The translations under genes were made by a program, and so were the position numbers. A stretch of DNA of 64,000 bases from Desulfovibrio sp. DV (GTDB lineage: Bacteria > Desulfobacterota > Desulfovibrionia > Desulfovibrionales > Desulfovibrionaceae): the NCBI RefSeq assembly GCF_001936595.1, contig NZ_MLBG01000007.1, positions 1 to 64,000 on the forward strand. The letters are read 5' to 3'. The number at the start of each line of letters is the position of its first letter. Position 1 is the stretch's first letter. Positions 27,378 through 37,493 of the stretch are shown in pieces. The notes beneath the pieces were generated by a model that had not been told where the DNA came from, did not search any database, and saw only the letters and a program-made list of their open reading frames with translations.

Positions 27378-27404
27378 CGGATACCCGCAGCCGCCGGCTC
27401 CATT

Positions 27405-28283
27405 TTATGGATTTTCGATAGCGCCGCCGAGGCCCGGGGCGAAGCGGTCGATGAGGGCCCGGGCGATGCTGGCCCGGGGCGGCAGGACCGGCGGCAGGCG
27501 TTCGGCGGAAAACCAGGCCGCGGCTTCCAGTTCGGCCGTGTCCAGCACCAGTTCGCCGCCGGCGCAGGTTGCGGCAAACCCGGCCATGAGCTGGCTTGGG
27601 AAGGGCCAGCTCTGGCTGGCCAGATAGCGCACGTCGGTGACGGCGAGGCCTGTTTCCTCCATGACTTCGCGGACCACGCACTCTTCCAGGGTCTCGCAGA
27701 ATTCCACATAGCCGGCCACCAGCCCATACTGGCCGGCCGGCCAGTCGGCCTTGCGCACCAGCAGAAATTCCTCGCCCCGGGTGATGAGCACGATCACGGC
27801 CGGGTGGATGCGCGGGTAATACTCCCGGGTGCAGGACGGACAGCGCGCCCCGAAGCTGCCGGCGATTTCTCCGGGCGAGCCGCCGCAGGCCGGGCAGATG
27901 CGGCTGCGGTCCCGCCAGTGGAGCACCTGCCTGGCCAGTCCGGCCAGGGTGATGAGGCGGTCGTCCAGGGCCTGGTTGCGGTAGGAGGCGCTCACAGCCA
28001 TCAGTCCGGCCGGCAGGCCGGCCTCGGGTTCCAGCCGGGCCGCCCGAAGCGGCCGGCCCTGCCAGAAGCCGACCAGCACCGGCGGCACGGCAAAAGGTCC
28101 GGCTACGGGCAGGACGCCGTCGGGCAGGCCGAGTCCGTCACGGCATAGGACGAGCCCGTTTTCCCGCAGGATGATCCAGCAGCCCGGCGTGCCCGGACTG
28201 TCCCGGTCCGGGGTGGCCGGGGCGAAATCGTGGCCCAGGGCGGCGAGCGAAAACGGCAGATGGGTCGGGTCGGGCTGGCGCAT
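27405..28283 (-). CDS. nudC: NAD+ diphosphatase / NADH pyrophosphatase (Nudix)
   Basis: NudC hydrolyses NADH/NAD+ to NMN and AMP and can remove NAD caps from RNA. The 292-residue product shows all NudC marks in order: an N-terminal β domain, a four-Cys zinc site (CPACGG and CPSCTREYYPRIHP), a complete Nudix box (GYVEFCETLEECVVREVMEE) and the NudC-specific SQSWPFPSQLM motif just after. The start at 28283 (MRQPDPTH) has no clear ribosome site. It faces away from the glycerate kinase gene, with 209 nt between them that must hold both promoters. Confidence 0.95.
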   Translation of the reverse strand: MRQPDPTHLPFSLAALGHDFAPATPDRDSPGTPGCWIILRENGLVLCRDGLGLPDGVLPVAGPFAVPPVLVGFWQGRPLRAARLEPEAGLPAGLMAVSASYRNQALDDRLITLAGLARQVLHWRDRSRICPACGGSPGEIAGSFGARCPSCTREYYPRIHPAVIVLITRGEEFLLVRKADWPAGQYGLVAGYVEFCETLEECVVREVMEETGLAVTDVRYLASQSWPFPSQLMAGFAATCAGGELVLDTAELEAAAWFSAERLPPVLPPRASIARALIDRFAPGLGGAIENP

Positions 28284-28492
28284 GGCGTTAAAACTGCTCT
28301 CGTTTGCCGGCTGGCGGCGTTGGCGAAGGGGAGGCCGTGTGCCGCCCATGCTACGCCGGCCGGCGGCGTTTGGCTATCCCGGGGTCCGGTGAAGCGGGCC
28401 AAAAGGCCAGACCGCCTTGACGCGCCGTGCCCTGGCTGGCACTCCCTGGCAACAGCCAACCGGGGCCAGATGCCCCGCCACGGAGGACGACC

Positions 28493-29851
28493 ATGGGCCG
28501 CAGCCTTGCCGATGCCGAAACGATTTTCCGGGCCGGGCTTGCCCGCGTCGATCCCCTGGCCATGATGCAGCGGGTGCTGACCCTGACCGGGGACGTCCTT
28601 CGGGTCACCACGGAAACCGAGTGCCACGCCTACGACCTGTCGGGCTACAAACGCATTTTCGTGCTCGGCATGGGCAAGGCCTCGGCCCGCATGGCCCTTG
28701 GTCTGGAGCGCCTTCTGGGCGAGCGCATCACGGCCGGGGTGGTGGCGGTCAAGGAAGGCTATCTGGAGACGCTTTCCCGCATCCGGCTTCTGGAGGCGGC
28801 CCATCCCGTGCCGGACGAACGCGGCGCTTTCGCCGCTCGGGAGGTCCTGGCCATGGCCGAGGCGGCCGGGGCGGGGGATCTGGTCATCGTGCTGGTTTCC
28901 GGCGGCGGGTCGGCCATCCTGGCCGCGCCCCTGGCCGTGCCCGGACGCCGGCTGACGCTGGCCGACAAGCAGGCCACCACCCGGGCGCTTCTCGCTTGCG
29001 GGGCCACCATCAACGAAATAAACTGCGTTCGAAAAAAGCTTTCGGCAGTCAAAGGCGGCCGGCTGGCCGCGGCCATCGCCCCGGCCGACTGCCTGGGCCT
29101 GCTCCTGTCCGACGTGGTCGGCGACGACCTCGACGTCATTGCCAGCGGCCCGACCGTGCCGGATTCCACCGACGCCGCCGATGCCCTGGCCGTGCTTGAC
29201 CGCTACGCCGTGCGCGACACCGTGGCCCCCGAGGCCCTGGCCGTGCTGACCGACGTGGCTGCCGGGCGCGCCCCGGAAACCCCCAAGGCCGGCGACCCGG
29301 TCTTCGACACCACCCGCACGGTGCTTATCGGCACCAATTTCCAGGCCCTTTTGGCCGCCCGGGACAAGGCGGCCACCCTGGGCTACGCCACGCTGGTCCT
29401 GACCTCGCACCTGATCGGCGAAGCCCGGGAGATGGCCAACCTTTTTCTTGGCATGGCCAAGGATATCGCCGAATACGCCGTGCCCCTGCCGCGGCCGGCC
29501 TGCGTCATTGCCGGCGGCGAGACCACCGTGACCCTGCGCGGTCCGGGCAAGGGCGGGCGCAACCAGGAAATGGCCCTGGCCTTTCTGGCCGGGTTGACCG
29601 GCGAGGCCAAAAACGCCGAGGAAGCCGTGTTCCTGGCCGCCTCCACCGATGGTTCCGATGGTCCGACGGATGCTACCGGTGCGTTTGCCAGCCTGGAGAT
29701 TTTGCGCCAGGGGCGCGCCCTTGGCCTCGATGCCCGGGCCTATCTGGCGGCCAATGATGCCTACCACTATTTTGAAGCGGTCGGACAACTCCTCAAAACC
29801 GGTCCCACCAATACCAATGTCTGCGACATCAAGGTGCTGCTGGTGCCCTAG
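28493..29851 (+). CDS. Glycerate 2-kinase (MOFRL / DUF4147 family)
   Basis: This family phosphorylates D-glycerate to 2-phosphoglycerate with ATP; some members were formerly annotated as hydroxypyruvate reductase TtuD. The 452-residue protein shows the N-terminal GckA domain (VLGMGKASARMALGLE, VLVSGGGSAILAAPL, INCVRKKLSAVKGGRLA, SDVVGDDLDVIASGPTVPD) and the C-terminal MOFRL domain (GETTVTLRGPGKGGRNQEMA, STDGSDGPTDATGAFA). The ATG at 28493 follows a GGAGG site. It feeds a lower-glycolysis intermediate and is divergent from nudC. Confidence 0.93.
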   Translation: MGRSLADAETIFRAGLARVDPLAMMQRVLTLTGDVLRVTTETECHAYDLSGYKRIFVLGMGKASARMALGLERLLGERITAGVVAVKEGYLETLSRIRLLEAAHPVPDERGAFAAREVLAMAEAAGAGDLVIVLVSGGGSAILAAPLAVPGRRLTLADKQATTRALLACGATINEINCVRKKLSAVKGGRLAAAIAPADCLGLLLSDVVGDDLDVIASGPTVPDSTDAADALAVLDRYAVRDTVAPEALAVLTDVAAGRAPETPKAGDPVFDTTRTVLIGTNFQALLAARDKAATLGYATLVLTSHLIGEAREMANLFLGMAKDIAEYAVPLPRPACVIAGGETTVTLRGPGKGGRNQEMALAFLAGLTGEAKNAEEAVFLAASTDGSDGPTDATGAFASLEILRQGRALGLDARAYLAANDAYHYFEAVGQLLKTGPTNTNVCDIKVLLVP

Positions 29852-30015
29852 CCTGCCGACGACGCACAAAGTGGCCCGGAGGTTGCATTTCCCGAAGCGG
29901 TTGGGGTAGAGTGTTTGAATGCGGTTTCCCCGGATCGGTCTGCCGGCCGGGTGAGAACGCGCAGGAATGGCCCGCCTGCCATGGACTGGGGCCGCAATCG
30001 CATCGGGGGGACGTC

Positions 30016-31455
30016 TTGCCATTTGCATCCAGACAGGGAGCCATTACCTGGCTTCGCGCCCTAGACCTGGCTTTGGCCGCAGTTGCACTGGTTGTTGCGG
30101 CGGCCTTCTCCACAACACTGACCCCGGAAACGGCTTCCGCCGCCCATCTGCATCTTGATGCAGTCAGTGTGGCCCTGCTTCTGAGCGTGCTCGTTGGGAC
30201 GGTCAGCGTGTTTCCGCTGTTTGGCCTGTACACCGAAATGGCGCTCTACAACCGGCGCGAAACACTCAAGGCAACCATCAAGGCCGTCACCGGCGTCCTG
30301 CTTGTGCTGCTTGTGGCCGCCGCCGTGTTGCGCCCGCCCCTGGCCACCCCCGCCTTTCTGGCCGCCTACTGGTTCCTGGCCGCCGCCGGCGGCGTGGTCG
30401 TCCGCTTCATGACCCGGCGTCTGCTTTTTCTGGGCGAGGCCCAGGGGCTCCTGCGCCGTCGCACCCTGGTGGTGGGCACCGGGGCGCGGGCCCAGGAAAT
30501 CGCCCGGGATATGCTGGCCCATCCCGAACACGGCTACCGGTTCCTGGGTTTTGTGGCCGATGCCTGGGAAGCCGCCCCGCCCGCCGGGCCGCTTCCCGAA
30601 GCCATGCAACTGGCGGCCGGCCTTGATGGGCTGACCGACTATCTGCGCCAGCATGTGGTGGACGAGGTGGTCATCTGCCTGTCCCTGGAGCAGTTGTGCC
30701 ACAGGGCCACGGCCCTGGTGTCGGCCTGCGAGGAGCAGGGGGTGTCGGTGACCGTGGTGACGCGGCTTTTCGAGCTGAAAAACCCGCATAGCCGCCCGGG
30801 GGGCCATGGCGGCGAAGTGGCGGTGACCATCTCCAACACCCTGGCCGATGAGCGTGAGCGCATTATCAAACGCTTTCTCGACGTGGCCGTGTCCCTGGCC
30901 GCGCTTATCGTTTTGTCGCCGCTTTTGGCCGCCGCCTGGGGGCTCATTCGGCTCACCTCGCCCGGGCCGGCTCTCTTTGCCCAGGACCGGGTTGGGCTTG
31001 GCAAGCGGATTTTCAAGTTTTACAAGTTTCGCACCATGGTGCAAAACGCTGCCTCCATGCAGGAGGAGCTTGAGGCCCAAAACGAGATGGACGGGGCGAT
31101 CTTTAAAATCAAAAATGATCCCCGCATCACGCCGCTTGGCCGATGGCTGCGGCGCACGAGCATTGATGAGCTGCCTCAGCTCGTCAATGTGCTGCGCGGC
31201 GACATGAGTCTTGTGGGGCCGCGTCCGCTGCCGCTTCGGGATGTTGAGCGCATTGAAAAAGACTGGCCCAGGCGGCGCTTTGGGGTCAAACCCGGCATCA
31301 CCTGCCTGTGGCAGATCAGTGGCCGCAACGATACGCCCTTTGAGCGCATGATGGAACTGGACATCGAATACGTCGATACCTGGTCCGTGGCCATGGACAT
31401 TCGGATACTGCTGCGCACCATTCCGGTGGTGCTGAGTATGCGCGGGGCCTACTAG
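30016..31455 (+). CDS. Polyprenyl-phosphate glycosyl-1-phosphate transferase (WcaJ/EpsZ type)
   Basis: This integral membrane enzyme moves a sugar-phosphate onto undecaprenyl phosphate to start exopolysaccharide or O-antigen repeat synthesis. It has four or five N-terminal membrane helices, a nucleotide-fold central domain (TLVVGTGARAQEIARDML), another membrane helix (KRFLDVAVSLAALIVLSPLL), then the catalytic bacterial-sugar-transferase domain (SPGPALFAQDRVGLGKRIF, FYKFRTM, RRTSIDELPQLVNVLRGDMS, GPRPLPLRDVE). I chose TTG at 30016, 5 nt after a G-rich site, giving 479 residues with the first helix close to the N-terminus; a GTG at 29911 is the alternative. No other polysaccharide gene is adjacent. 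Confidence 0.9.
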   Translation: MPFASRQGAITWLRALDLALAAVALVVAAAFSTTLTPETASAAHLHLDAVSVALLLSVLVGTVSVFPLFGLYTEMALYNRRETLKATIKAVTGVLLVLLVAAAVLRPPLATPAFLAAYWFLAAAGGVVVRFMTRRLLFLGEAQGLLRRRTLVVGTGARAQEIARDMLAHPEHGYRFLGFVADAWEAAPPAGPLPEAMQLAAGLDGLTDYLRQHVVDEVVICLSLEQLCHRATALVSACEEQGVSVTVVTRLFELKNPHSRPGGHGGEVAVTISNTLADERERIIKRFLDVAVSLAALIVLSPLLAAAWGLIRLTSPGPALFAQDRVGLGKRIFKFYKFRTMVQNAASMQEELEAQNEMDGAIFKIKNDPRITPLGRWLRRTSIDELPQLVNVLRGDMSLVGPRPLPLRDVERIEKDWPRRRFGVKPGITCLWQISGRNDTPFERMMELDIEYVDTWSVAMDIRILLRTIPVVLSMRGAY

Positions 31456-31467
31456 CCGGCCCGGGAT

Positions 31468-32022
31468 TCAGTCGAGAACCACGACATCCAGGTTCTGGAC
31501 GCCAAAGTCCAGGGCTTGGCGTTTGCCTGGCAGGCACAGGTCCATGCGGCCGGCAAAGCGCGGGTGCATGAGGTCCTCGACCACCCGCACCCCGAATCCT
31601 TCGATATAGACCGTGCGGCCAAGCAGCCGGCGCAGGTCGCGCGAGACGGCCACCGTGCGTCCGGCCCGCACCGGCGCGCCCAGGGCCGAGAGCTGGGGGC
31701 CGTCCTCGTCGGCCAGACAGTCCGGGCAATAGGCCGTGGCCGTCAGGCGAAGGCGTCGACGCTCATCCGGGTCGATGGAAAAAAGCGAGGCCGCAAGCTT
31801 GGCTTCGCCCGCCTGCATGGCCGCGTTCTGGGTCAGCCAGATGGTTTCGTGGCGAAGGGCGGCCGTACGCTCCGCCAACCAGTCGGCGGCACTGCCCAGG
31901 CACAGGGCGGCAACGGCCAGCGAGGCCGCGGCCGCCGGCCCGGCCAGGGAACGCCGTCTGTCCGGGGCCGGGGACAGGGAAGCCGGCGCCGCCGGGGGCG
32001 TTGTTGCATTGTCAGTGGTCAT
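31468..32022 (-). CDS. Membrane-anchored 3D-domain protein (double-psi barrel)
   Basis: The 184-residue product has a Pro/Ala-rich cytoplasmic end, one membrane helix (about residues 29-47) and a C-terminal 3D domain like that of YuiC/MltA-type lytic enzymes. It reads LTATAYCPDCLADEDG, VRAGRTVAVSRDLRRLLG, VYIEGFGVRVVEDLMHP and FAGRMDLCLPGKRQALDFG. The conserved Asp residues in EDL and RMDL are present; the first (VAVD) is replaced by VAVS-R-D. It may act on peptidoglycan in the periplasm. The start at 32022 has CGGAGG 6 nt upstream. It is convergent with the sugar transferase and divergent from the LytM-like gene. Confidence 0.8.
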   Translation of the reverse strand: MTTDNATTPPAAPASLSPAPDRRRSLAGPAAAASLAVAALCLGSAADWLAERTAALRHETIWLTQNAAMQAGEAKLAASLFSIDPDERRRLRLTATAYCPDCLADEDGPQLSALGAPVRAGRTVAVSRDLRRLLGRTVYIEGFGVRVVEDLMHPRFAGRMDLCLPGKRQALDFGVQNLDVVVLD

Positions 32023-32123
32023 GGAAAACCTCCGTTGTCATCCCGGGCGGCACGATGCGGCTTGCCCGGGGCTCTGGCCTCACCTATACTGTCGTCATCC
32101 GGCAGACAGGGGATACGTTTGAC

Positions 32124-33500
32124 ATGCGCATCAGAAAGCCGTTTAAAAAACGCGGCGCAACCGGCCCGATATTCTGGTTTGTCGCCCTGGGATTGCTCGC
32201 ATCCCCGTTGGCTGTGGCCGGTTTTGCCGGCTATTATCTGTTTCTCAAGGACGCGGAAAAGCCGCAGGTGACGCTCTCGCCCGAGGCCGAAGCCGCATCC
32301 ATGAAGCGCCCCTTCGTTGTCTCGGCCTCCGACGACCAGTCCGGCATCCGCTCCCTCACGGTCACCGTGGCCCAGGGCCAGCGCCGGGTGGACGTCCTGC
32401 GCAAAAACTACGATCCGCCCCGCGACCGCGTCTCCGAGCGCTTCTCCCTGGAATCCTCGGAACTGCGCGGCGGGACCTTCGAGATGCAGATTGCCGCCTT
32501 TGACGGCTCCCATGCCAATCTCGGCGCCGGCAACGCCGCCCGCGTCTCCAAGCGGATGCACCTTGATCCCGTGCCGCCCACGATCAAGGCTCTCACCCCG
32601 GCCCATTACATGCGCCAGGGCGGTGCCGGTCTGGTCGTCTACGAGGTCAACAAGGATGTTGCCCGAAGCGGGGTGATGGTGGGCGACAGGTTCTATCCGG
32701 GCTATAAGCAAAAAAGCGGCCAATACGTCTGCCTCTTTGCCTTTCCGAGCGACATGGAACCCGACGCCTACAAACCCAGGCTCTTTGTCGAGGATGCCGC
32801 CGGCAACGAAAAAACCGGATTTTTCGTCAATATGGCCATTAAAAGGCGCTTTCGCGAGGAGCGGGTGGAGATCACCGACGAATTCCTGGCGGCCCGCCTG
32901 CCGGCCTTTGCCGGCCTGTTCCCCCAGGAGCGCGATCCGGTTGAGCGTTTCAAAAAATTAAACAGCGAACTGCGCCGGCAAAATGCCGACTTCATCGCCT
33001 CCCTGGCTGCCAAGTCCGGACCGGAGCCGCTTTGGGAGGGCGGGTTCATCTACCTGCCCCGGTCGGTTGTGCGCGGCTCCTTTGGGGCGCAGCGGGTCTA
33101 TGTCGCCAACGGCCAGGAGATCGGCCGGGAGGTGAGCAACGGCATCGGTCTTGCCTCGGTTCCCGGAGCCCAGGTGCCGGCGGCAAATTCCGGCAACGTC
33201 GTTTTTGCCGGCCCGCTTGGCGTCTACGGCAACACCGTGGTCATCGACCACGGCCTGGGCCTGTCCACGGTCTACGCCAACCTGTCCTCAATGGCCGTGG
33301 CCGCGGGCGACGCCGTCAAAAAGGGCGACCCGGTGGGCGCGACCGGCACCACGGGGCTGACCCCGGGCGATCAGGTGCTGTTTGCCGTGTACCTCTCCGG
33401 CCAGCCGGTCATTCCCATCGAGTGGTGGGACGCCCACTGGATCGAAGACAATGTGACAACGAAAATGCGGCGTTATGCCGCCGAGACCCCGCAGCAGTAA
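32124..33500 (+). CDS. Catalytically dead LytM/M23-like membrane protein
   Basis: The 458-residue product has an N-terminal membrane anchor (about residues 14-40), an Ig-like or bacterial β domain and a C-terminal LytM fold. It is a clear paralogue of the minus-strand gene at 56950-58248: both share DVxR...V(M/V)VGDxFYP, NSELRRQNxxF, GLGLxTVYAxL and PIEWWDxHWI. All four zinc/catalytic positions are lost here. Aligned to the active copy, H322, D326, H370 and the HLH pair become S338, G342, N386 and QVL. Degenerate LytM proteins such as EnvC and NlpD activate amidases instead of cutting peptidoglycan, so a regulatory or scaffolding role is likely. The ATG at 32124 has a weak ribosome site. Confidence 0.85.
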   Translation: MRIRKPFKKRGATGPIFWFVALGLLASPLAVAGFAGYYLFLKDAEKPQVTLSPEAEAASMKRPFVVSASDDQSGIRSLTVTVAQGQRRVDVLRKNYDPPRDRVSERFSLESSELRGGTFEMQIAAFDGSHANLGAGNAARVSKRMHLDPVPPTIKALTPAHYMRQGGAGLVVYEVNKDVARSGVMVGDRFYPGYKQKSGQYVCLFAFPSDMEPDAYKPRLFVEDAAGNEKTGFFVNMAIKRRFREERVEITDEFLAARLPAFAGLFPQERDPVERFKKLNSELRRQNADFIASLAAKSGPEPLWEGGFIYLPRSVVRGSFGAQRVYVANGQEIGREVSNGIGLASVPGAQVPAANSGNVVFAGPLGVYGNTVVIDHGLGLSTVYANLSSMAVAAGDAVKKGDPVGATGTTGLTPGDQVLFAVYLSGQPVIPIEWWDAHWIEDNVTTKMRRYAAETPQQ

Positions 33501-33503
33501 CGG

Positions 33504-33617
33504 GCGGGATGTCTTCCAAACCCGCGTCTGCCAGCCAGGGCTGCCCCTGGCTGGGCGCGGCTGCCGGGAGGCGTCGGGAGCCGTACGCTGCTTTATGCCG
33601 CATACGGGACATCCCGC
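33504..33617 (+). other. Structured leader / possible three-way-junction RNA element
   Basis: This intergenic block can fold into a closed outer stem and two arms. The outer stem is GCGGGATGTC (33504-33513) with GACATCCCGC (33608-33617). Arm 1 is CCAGCCAGGG (33531-33540) with CCCTGGCTGG (33545-33554) over a 4-nt loop, extended by CCGCG/CGCGG (33522-33526, 33556-33560). Arm 2 is CCGTACGCTGC (33581-33591) with GCCGCATACGG (33597-33607), 9 of 11 paired, and directly abuts the outer stem. It ends 21 nt before the next start codon. No U-tract follows. It matches no riboswitch class I can name; it could be a 5' leader, a 3' end of the preceding gene or a small RNA. Confidence 0.5.
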
Positions 33618-33638
33618 GCGCTCCGGCCGGGGACGTCC

Positions 33639-34049
33639 ATGGATCGCAAGCCTCTTGTTCCCCTCGCATTCCTTGCCTTGGCCGGGCTGCTTTTCGGCCT
33701 GCAGCACATCGTGCCCAAACCGGTGTTCCCCTTGTTTGAACATGTCCGGCTCGGGGGCCGGTATGCGCCCGGACCCGGGGGCGGGCCGGATGTCCGGGCC
33801 AAGGCGGAGGTCCCTGCCCCCCGGCGCTACGTCGAAGCCTGCCGCAGCGAGGCGGCCAGGCGCATGGCCCGACAGGACTGGTCCGGGCTTGACCGGGAGG
33901 GGCGGGAGGCGGCCCTTGCCCAGGTCCTTATCCTGTGCGGGGCCGACGCCGAATACTGGACCATGTCCGAGGTGCACCAGAAACGGGTGGCCCGGGAATT
34001 TGCCGAGGCTTTTCTTGACCCCGTGGCGGCAGGGTCGGTTGACAAATGA
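33639..34049 (+). CDS. Small membrane-anchored protein of unknown function
   Basis: The 136-residue product has an N-terminal signal/anchor helix (VPLAFLALAGLLFGL) and a soluble remainder with two Cys (EACRSEAA, LILCGADAEYW) flanking a helical Arg/Glu-rich region. I do not recognise the family. The ATG at 33639 follows GGGGACGTCC. It sits between the folded element at 33504-33617 and icd, 56 nt before icd, so it could be co-transcribed with it. Confidence 0.6.
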   Translation: MDRKPLVPLAFLALAGLLFGLQHIVPKPVFPLFEHVRLGGRYAPGPGGGPDVRAKAEVPAPRRYVEACRSEAARRMARQDWSGLDREGREAALAQVLILCGADAEYWTMSEVHQKRVAREFAEAFLDPVAAGSVDK

Positions 34050-34105
34050 CCGACTCCCTTTTTACCGTAGTGTTTGTTCAAAATTTCCCAGAGGAGTCAA
34101 GGCGC

Positions 34106-35257
<1,152 letters not shown>

Positions 35258-35284
35258 AACTTCCGTTTTTTGCCGATCTGGTGA

Positions 35285-35421
35285 CAACGCCGTTCCATCC
35301 TTTCGGTGGGGCGGCGTTGCCCCTTGAAAAAAAACGGAAACCCGCGATAGTGGGCGTATCCCGGATGAGGCCCGTCCTCTCGCGTCCGGAATTGCGGCCC
35401 GTGTTTCCTCCGGGGACACGG
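35285..35421 (+). other. Cluster of inverted repeats between icd and hyuA
   Basis: The 259-nt gap holds three consecutive hairpins: CAACGCCG/CGGCGTTG (35285-35292, 35312-35319), CCGGA-t-GAGG/CCTC...TCCGG (35361-35389), and CCGTGT/ACACGG (35399-35421). The first is itself flanked by longer arms TTCCGTTTTTT (35261-35271) and its complement (35329-35339). None is followed by a U-tract on plus. They could end the icd transcript inefficiently or form a leader for hyuA. No coding potential is evident here. Confidence 0.4.
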
Positions 35422-35516
35422 TCCGTTCCATTTCTACGGCGCAGGGCTTCGTTGCGCAGCCGTTATTTAACCGAGCATTACCGCATCCCTTCGCAGCAAG
35501 GGAGAAAGGGGGCGCG

Positions 35517-37493
35517 ATGGCCGTTGTCGGCGTGGATACCGGCGGCACCTTTACCGATATTATCTGTCGGACGGAGCAGGGCTTTGTCGTGGTCAAGCTG
35601 CCCTCCAGTCCGGACAACCCCTCAAGAGCCATCCTGGAGGGCCTTGGCCGTTTGCCCCTTGTCCCCGGCCAGGTCATGCACGGCTCCACCGTGGCCACCA
35701 ATGCCCTGCTCGAACGCCGGGGTGCTGTGACGGCCTTTGTGGCCAATGCCGGTTTTGAAGACATCATCGCCATAGGCCGTCAGGATCGTCTCGAATTGTA
35801 CGATCTGTCCAGCCGCAAGGAAGCGTGTCTGGTGCCCCAGGCGCTTCGGTTCGGTGCACCGGGCCGGGTTGACGCCGAGGGCCGCGTCCGTGAGGAGCTG
35901 ACTCCTGAGGCCGCCCGCGAGTTGGCCATGCGCGTGGCCGCCGCCGGGGCCGATTCCGTGGCTGTCTGCCTGCTTTTTTCCTTTCTTAAGCCCGAACACG
36001 AGTTGCTGCTTGGCGAAGCCCTGGCTGAAGCCGGGCTTTCGGTCTCGCTTTCCTCCGACATCCTGGCTGAATTTCGCGAGTATGAACGCGCCGCCACCAC
36101 CGTGGTCAACGCCTATGTTGCCCCGGCCATGCGCGCCTATCTGGGCGATCTGGCCGCCGGGCTGCCGGACGGGACGGCCCTTTGCGTCATGCAGTCCAGC
36201 GGCGGGCTCATTGCCGCCGATACCGCCCGGCGCGAACCCGTGCGCACGGTGCTTTCCGGCCCGGCCGGCGGGGTCGTGGCCGCTTTGGCCGTTGGCAAGG
36301 CCGCCGGCTTTGACCGGCTCATCACCTTTGACATGGGTGGCACGTCAACCGATGTGTCCCTGCTCGACGGCAGCCTGTCCATGGCCACCGAGACGGTGCT
36401 GGCTGGCATGCCCATCAAAACGCCCATGCTCGACATCCACACGGTCGGGGCCGGTGGCGGGTCGTTGGCGGCCATCGATGCCGGCGGGGCGCTTCGGGTC
36501 GGGCCGCAGAGCGCCGGGGCCGTGCCCGGTCCGGCCTGCTACGGCCGGGGTGAGGGCCTCACCGTCACCGACGCCAACCTGTTTTTGGGGCGTCTGGCCC
36601 CGGACCACTTTTTAGGCGGGGCCATGCCGCTTTTCCCGGAGCGGCTGCCGGAACTGTTTGCAGCCCTTGGAGCCTCGGCCGGGCTTTCGGCCATTGAAGC
36701 GGCCGAGGGCGTCGTGGCCGTGGCCGAGTCGGCCATGGAGCGGGCCATCCGGGTCATCTCTGTCGAGCGCGGCCATGATCCGGCCGAGTTCGCCTTGCTG
36801 TCCTACGGCGGGGCCGGCGGGCTTCATGCCGTGTCCCTGGCCCGGCTTCTTGGCGTCGAAACGGTCGTGGTGCCGCGCCATCCCGGGCTTTTTTCCGCCC
36901 TGGGCATGCTTTTTGCCGATGTTGTCCGGGACTTTTCCGAGACGGTCATGGCCGCCTCGGACAAAACCGACCTCATCGAGGTGGCCGGGCTTTTCGGCAC
37001 CCTGGAAACCCGGGCCCGGCAGGTCATGGCCGAGGAAGCGCCCGGAGCGCGCATCGTCCTCGAACGCCAGCTCGACATGCGTTATAAGGGCCAGTCCCAC
37101 GAACTGCCCATCCGTTTCGTGGCCGACCCGTTCCTGGCCTTCCACAACCGCCACGAGGCCATCTTCGGCTTCAAGCATCCCAAGGCCGTCATCGAGGTGG
37201 TGACCCTGCGTATCCGGGCCAAGGTCGTAACCGACAAACCGGAGTTGGTGGAGGCCGAGCATCTCGTCGCTGCCGTGCCGGCAGAAGCGAAACTCGGGGA
37301 ACGCCCGCTCATCTGGCGCGGTCGGGAGCTGGCCGCCATGTGGTATGACCGGGCCAATCTGTTGCCCGGCAACCGCTTCGACGGCCCGGCGCTGGTGGCC
37401 GAGACTTCGGCCACCACCTTTGTGCCGCCGCGGGCCACGGCCCATGTGGACGGGTTTGGCAATATCATCATCGCCACGGGCGGACAGGCCTAG
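35517..37493 (+). CDS. hyuA: Hydantoinase/oxoprolinase family protein, subunit A
   Basis: The 658-residue product belongs to the ATP-dependent hydantoinase A / 5-oxoprolinase N-terminal family. It has the ASKHA-type start (VVGVDTGGTFTDIICRTEQG), HGSTVATNALLERRGA, the second phosphate motif (LITFDMGGTSTDVSLLDG) and VGAGGGSLAAID. Family members cleave cyclic amides (hydantoins, 5-oxoproline) or carboxylate ketones, usually together with the B subunit encoded at 38407. The exact substrate is not inferable. The ATG at 35517 is preceded by GGGAGAAAGGGGG. The B subunit is separated by an unrelated glycosyltransferase-like gene. Confidence 0.9.
   Translation: MAVVGVDTGGTFTDIICRTEQGFVVVKLPSSPDNPSRAILEGLGRLPLVPGQVMHGSTVATNALLERRGAVTAFVANAGFEDIIAIGRQDRLELYDLSSRKEACLVPQALRFGAPGRVDAEGRVREELTPEAARELAMRVAAAGADSVAVCLLFSFLKPEHELLLGEALAEAGLSVSLSSDILAEFREYERAATTVVNAYVAPAMRAYLGDLAAGLPDGTALCVMQSSGGLIAADTARREPVRTVLSGPAGGVVAALAVGKAAGFDRLITFDMGGTSTDVSLLDGSLSMATETVLAGMPIKTPMLDIHTVGAGGGSLAAIDAGGALRVGPQSAGAVPGPACYGRGEGLTVTDANLFLGRLAPDHFLGGAMPLFPERLPELFAALGASAGLSAIEAAEGVVAVAESAMERAIRVISVERGHDPAEFALLSYGGAGGLHAVSLARLLGVETVVVPRHPGLFSALGMLFADVVRDFSETVMAASDKTDLIEVAGLFGTLETRARQVMAEEAPGARIVLERQLDMRYKGQSHELPIRFVADPFLAFHNRHEAIFGFKHPKAVIEVVTLRIRAKVVTDKPELVEAEHLVAAVPAEAKLGERPLIWRGRELAAMWYDRANLLPGNRFDGPALVAETSATTFVPPRATAHVDGFGNIIIATGGQA

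Noticed and set aside
28103-30028. 641-codon minus-strand frame across nudC upstream region and the glycerate kinase gene
   Set aside because: Low-complexity Gly/Gln/His sequence antisense to a clear kinase; only its end coincides with nudC in another frame.
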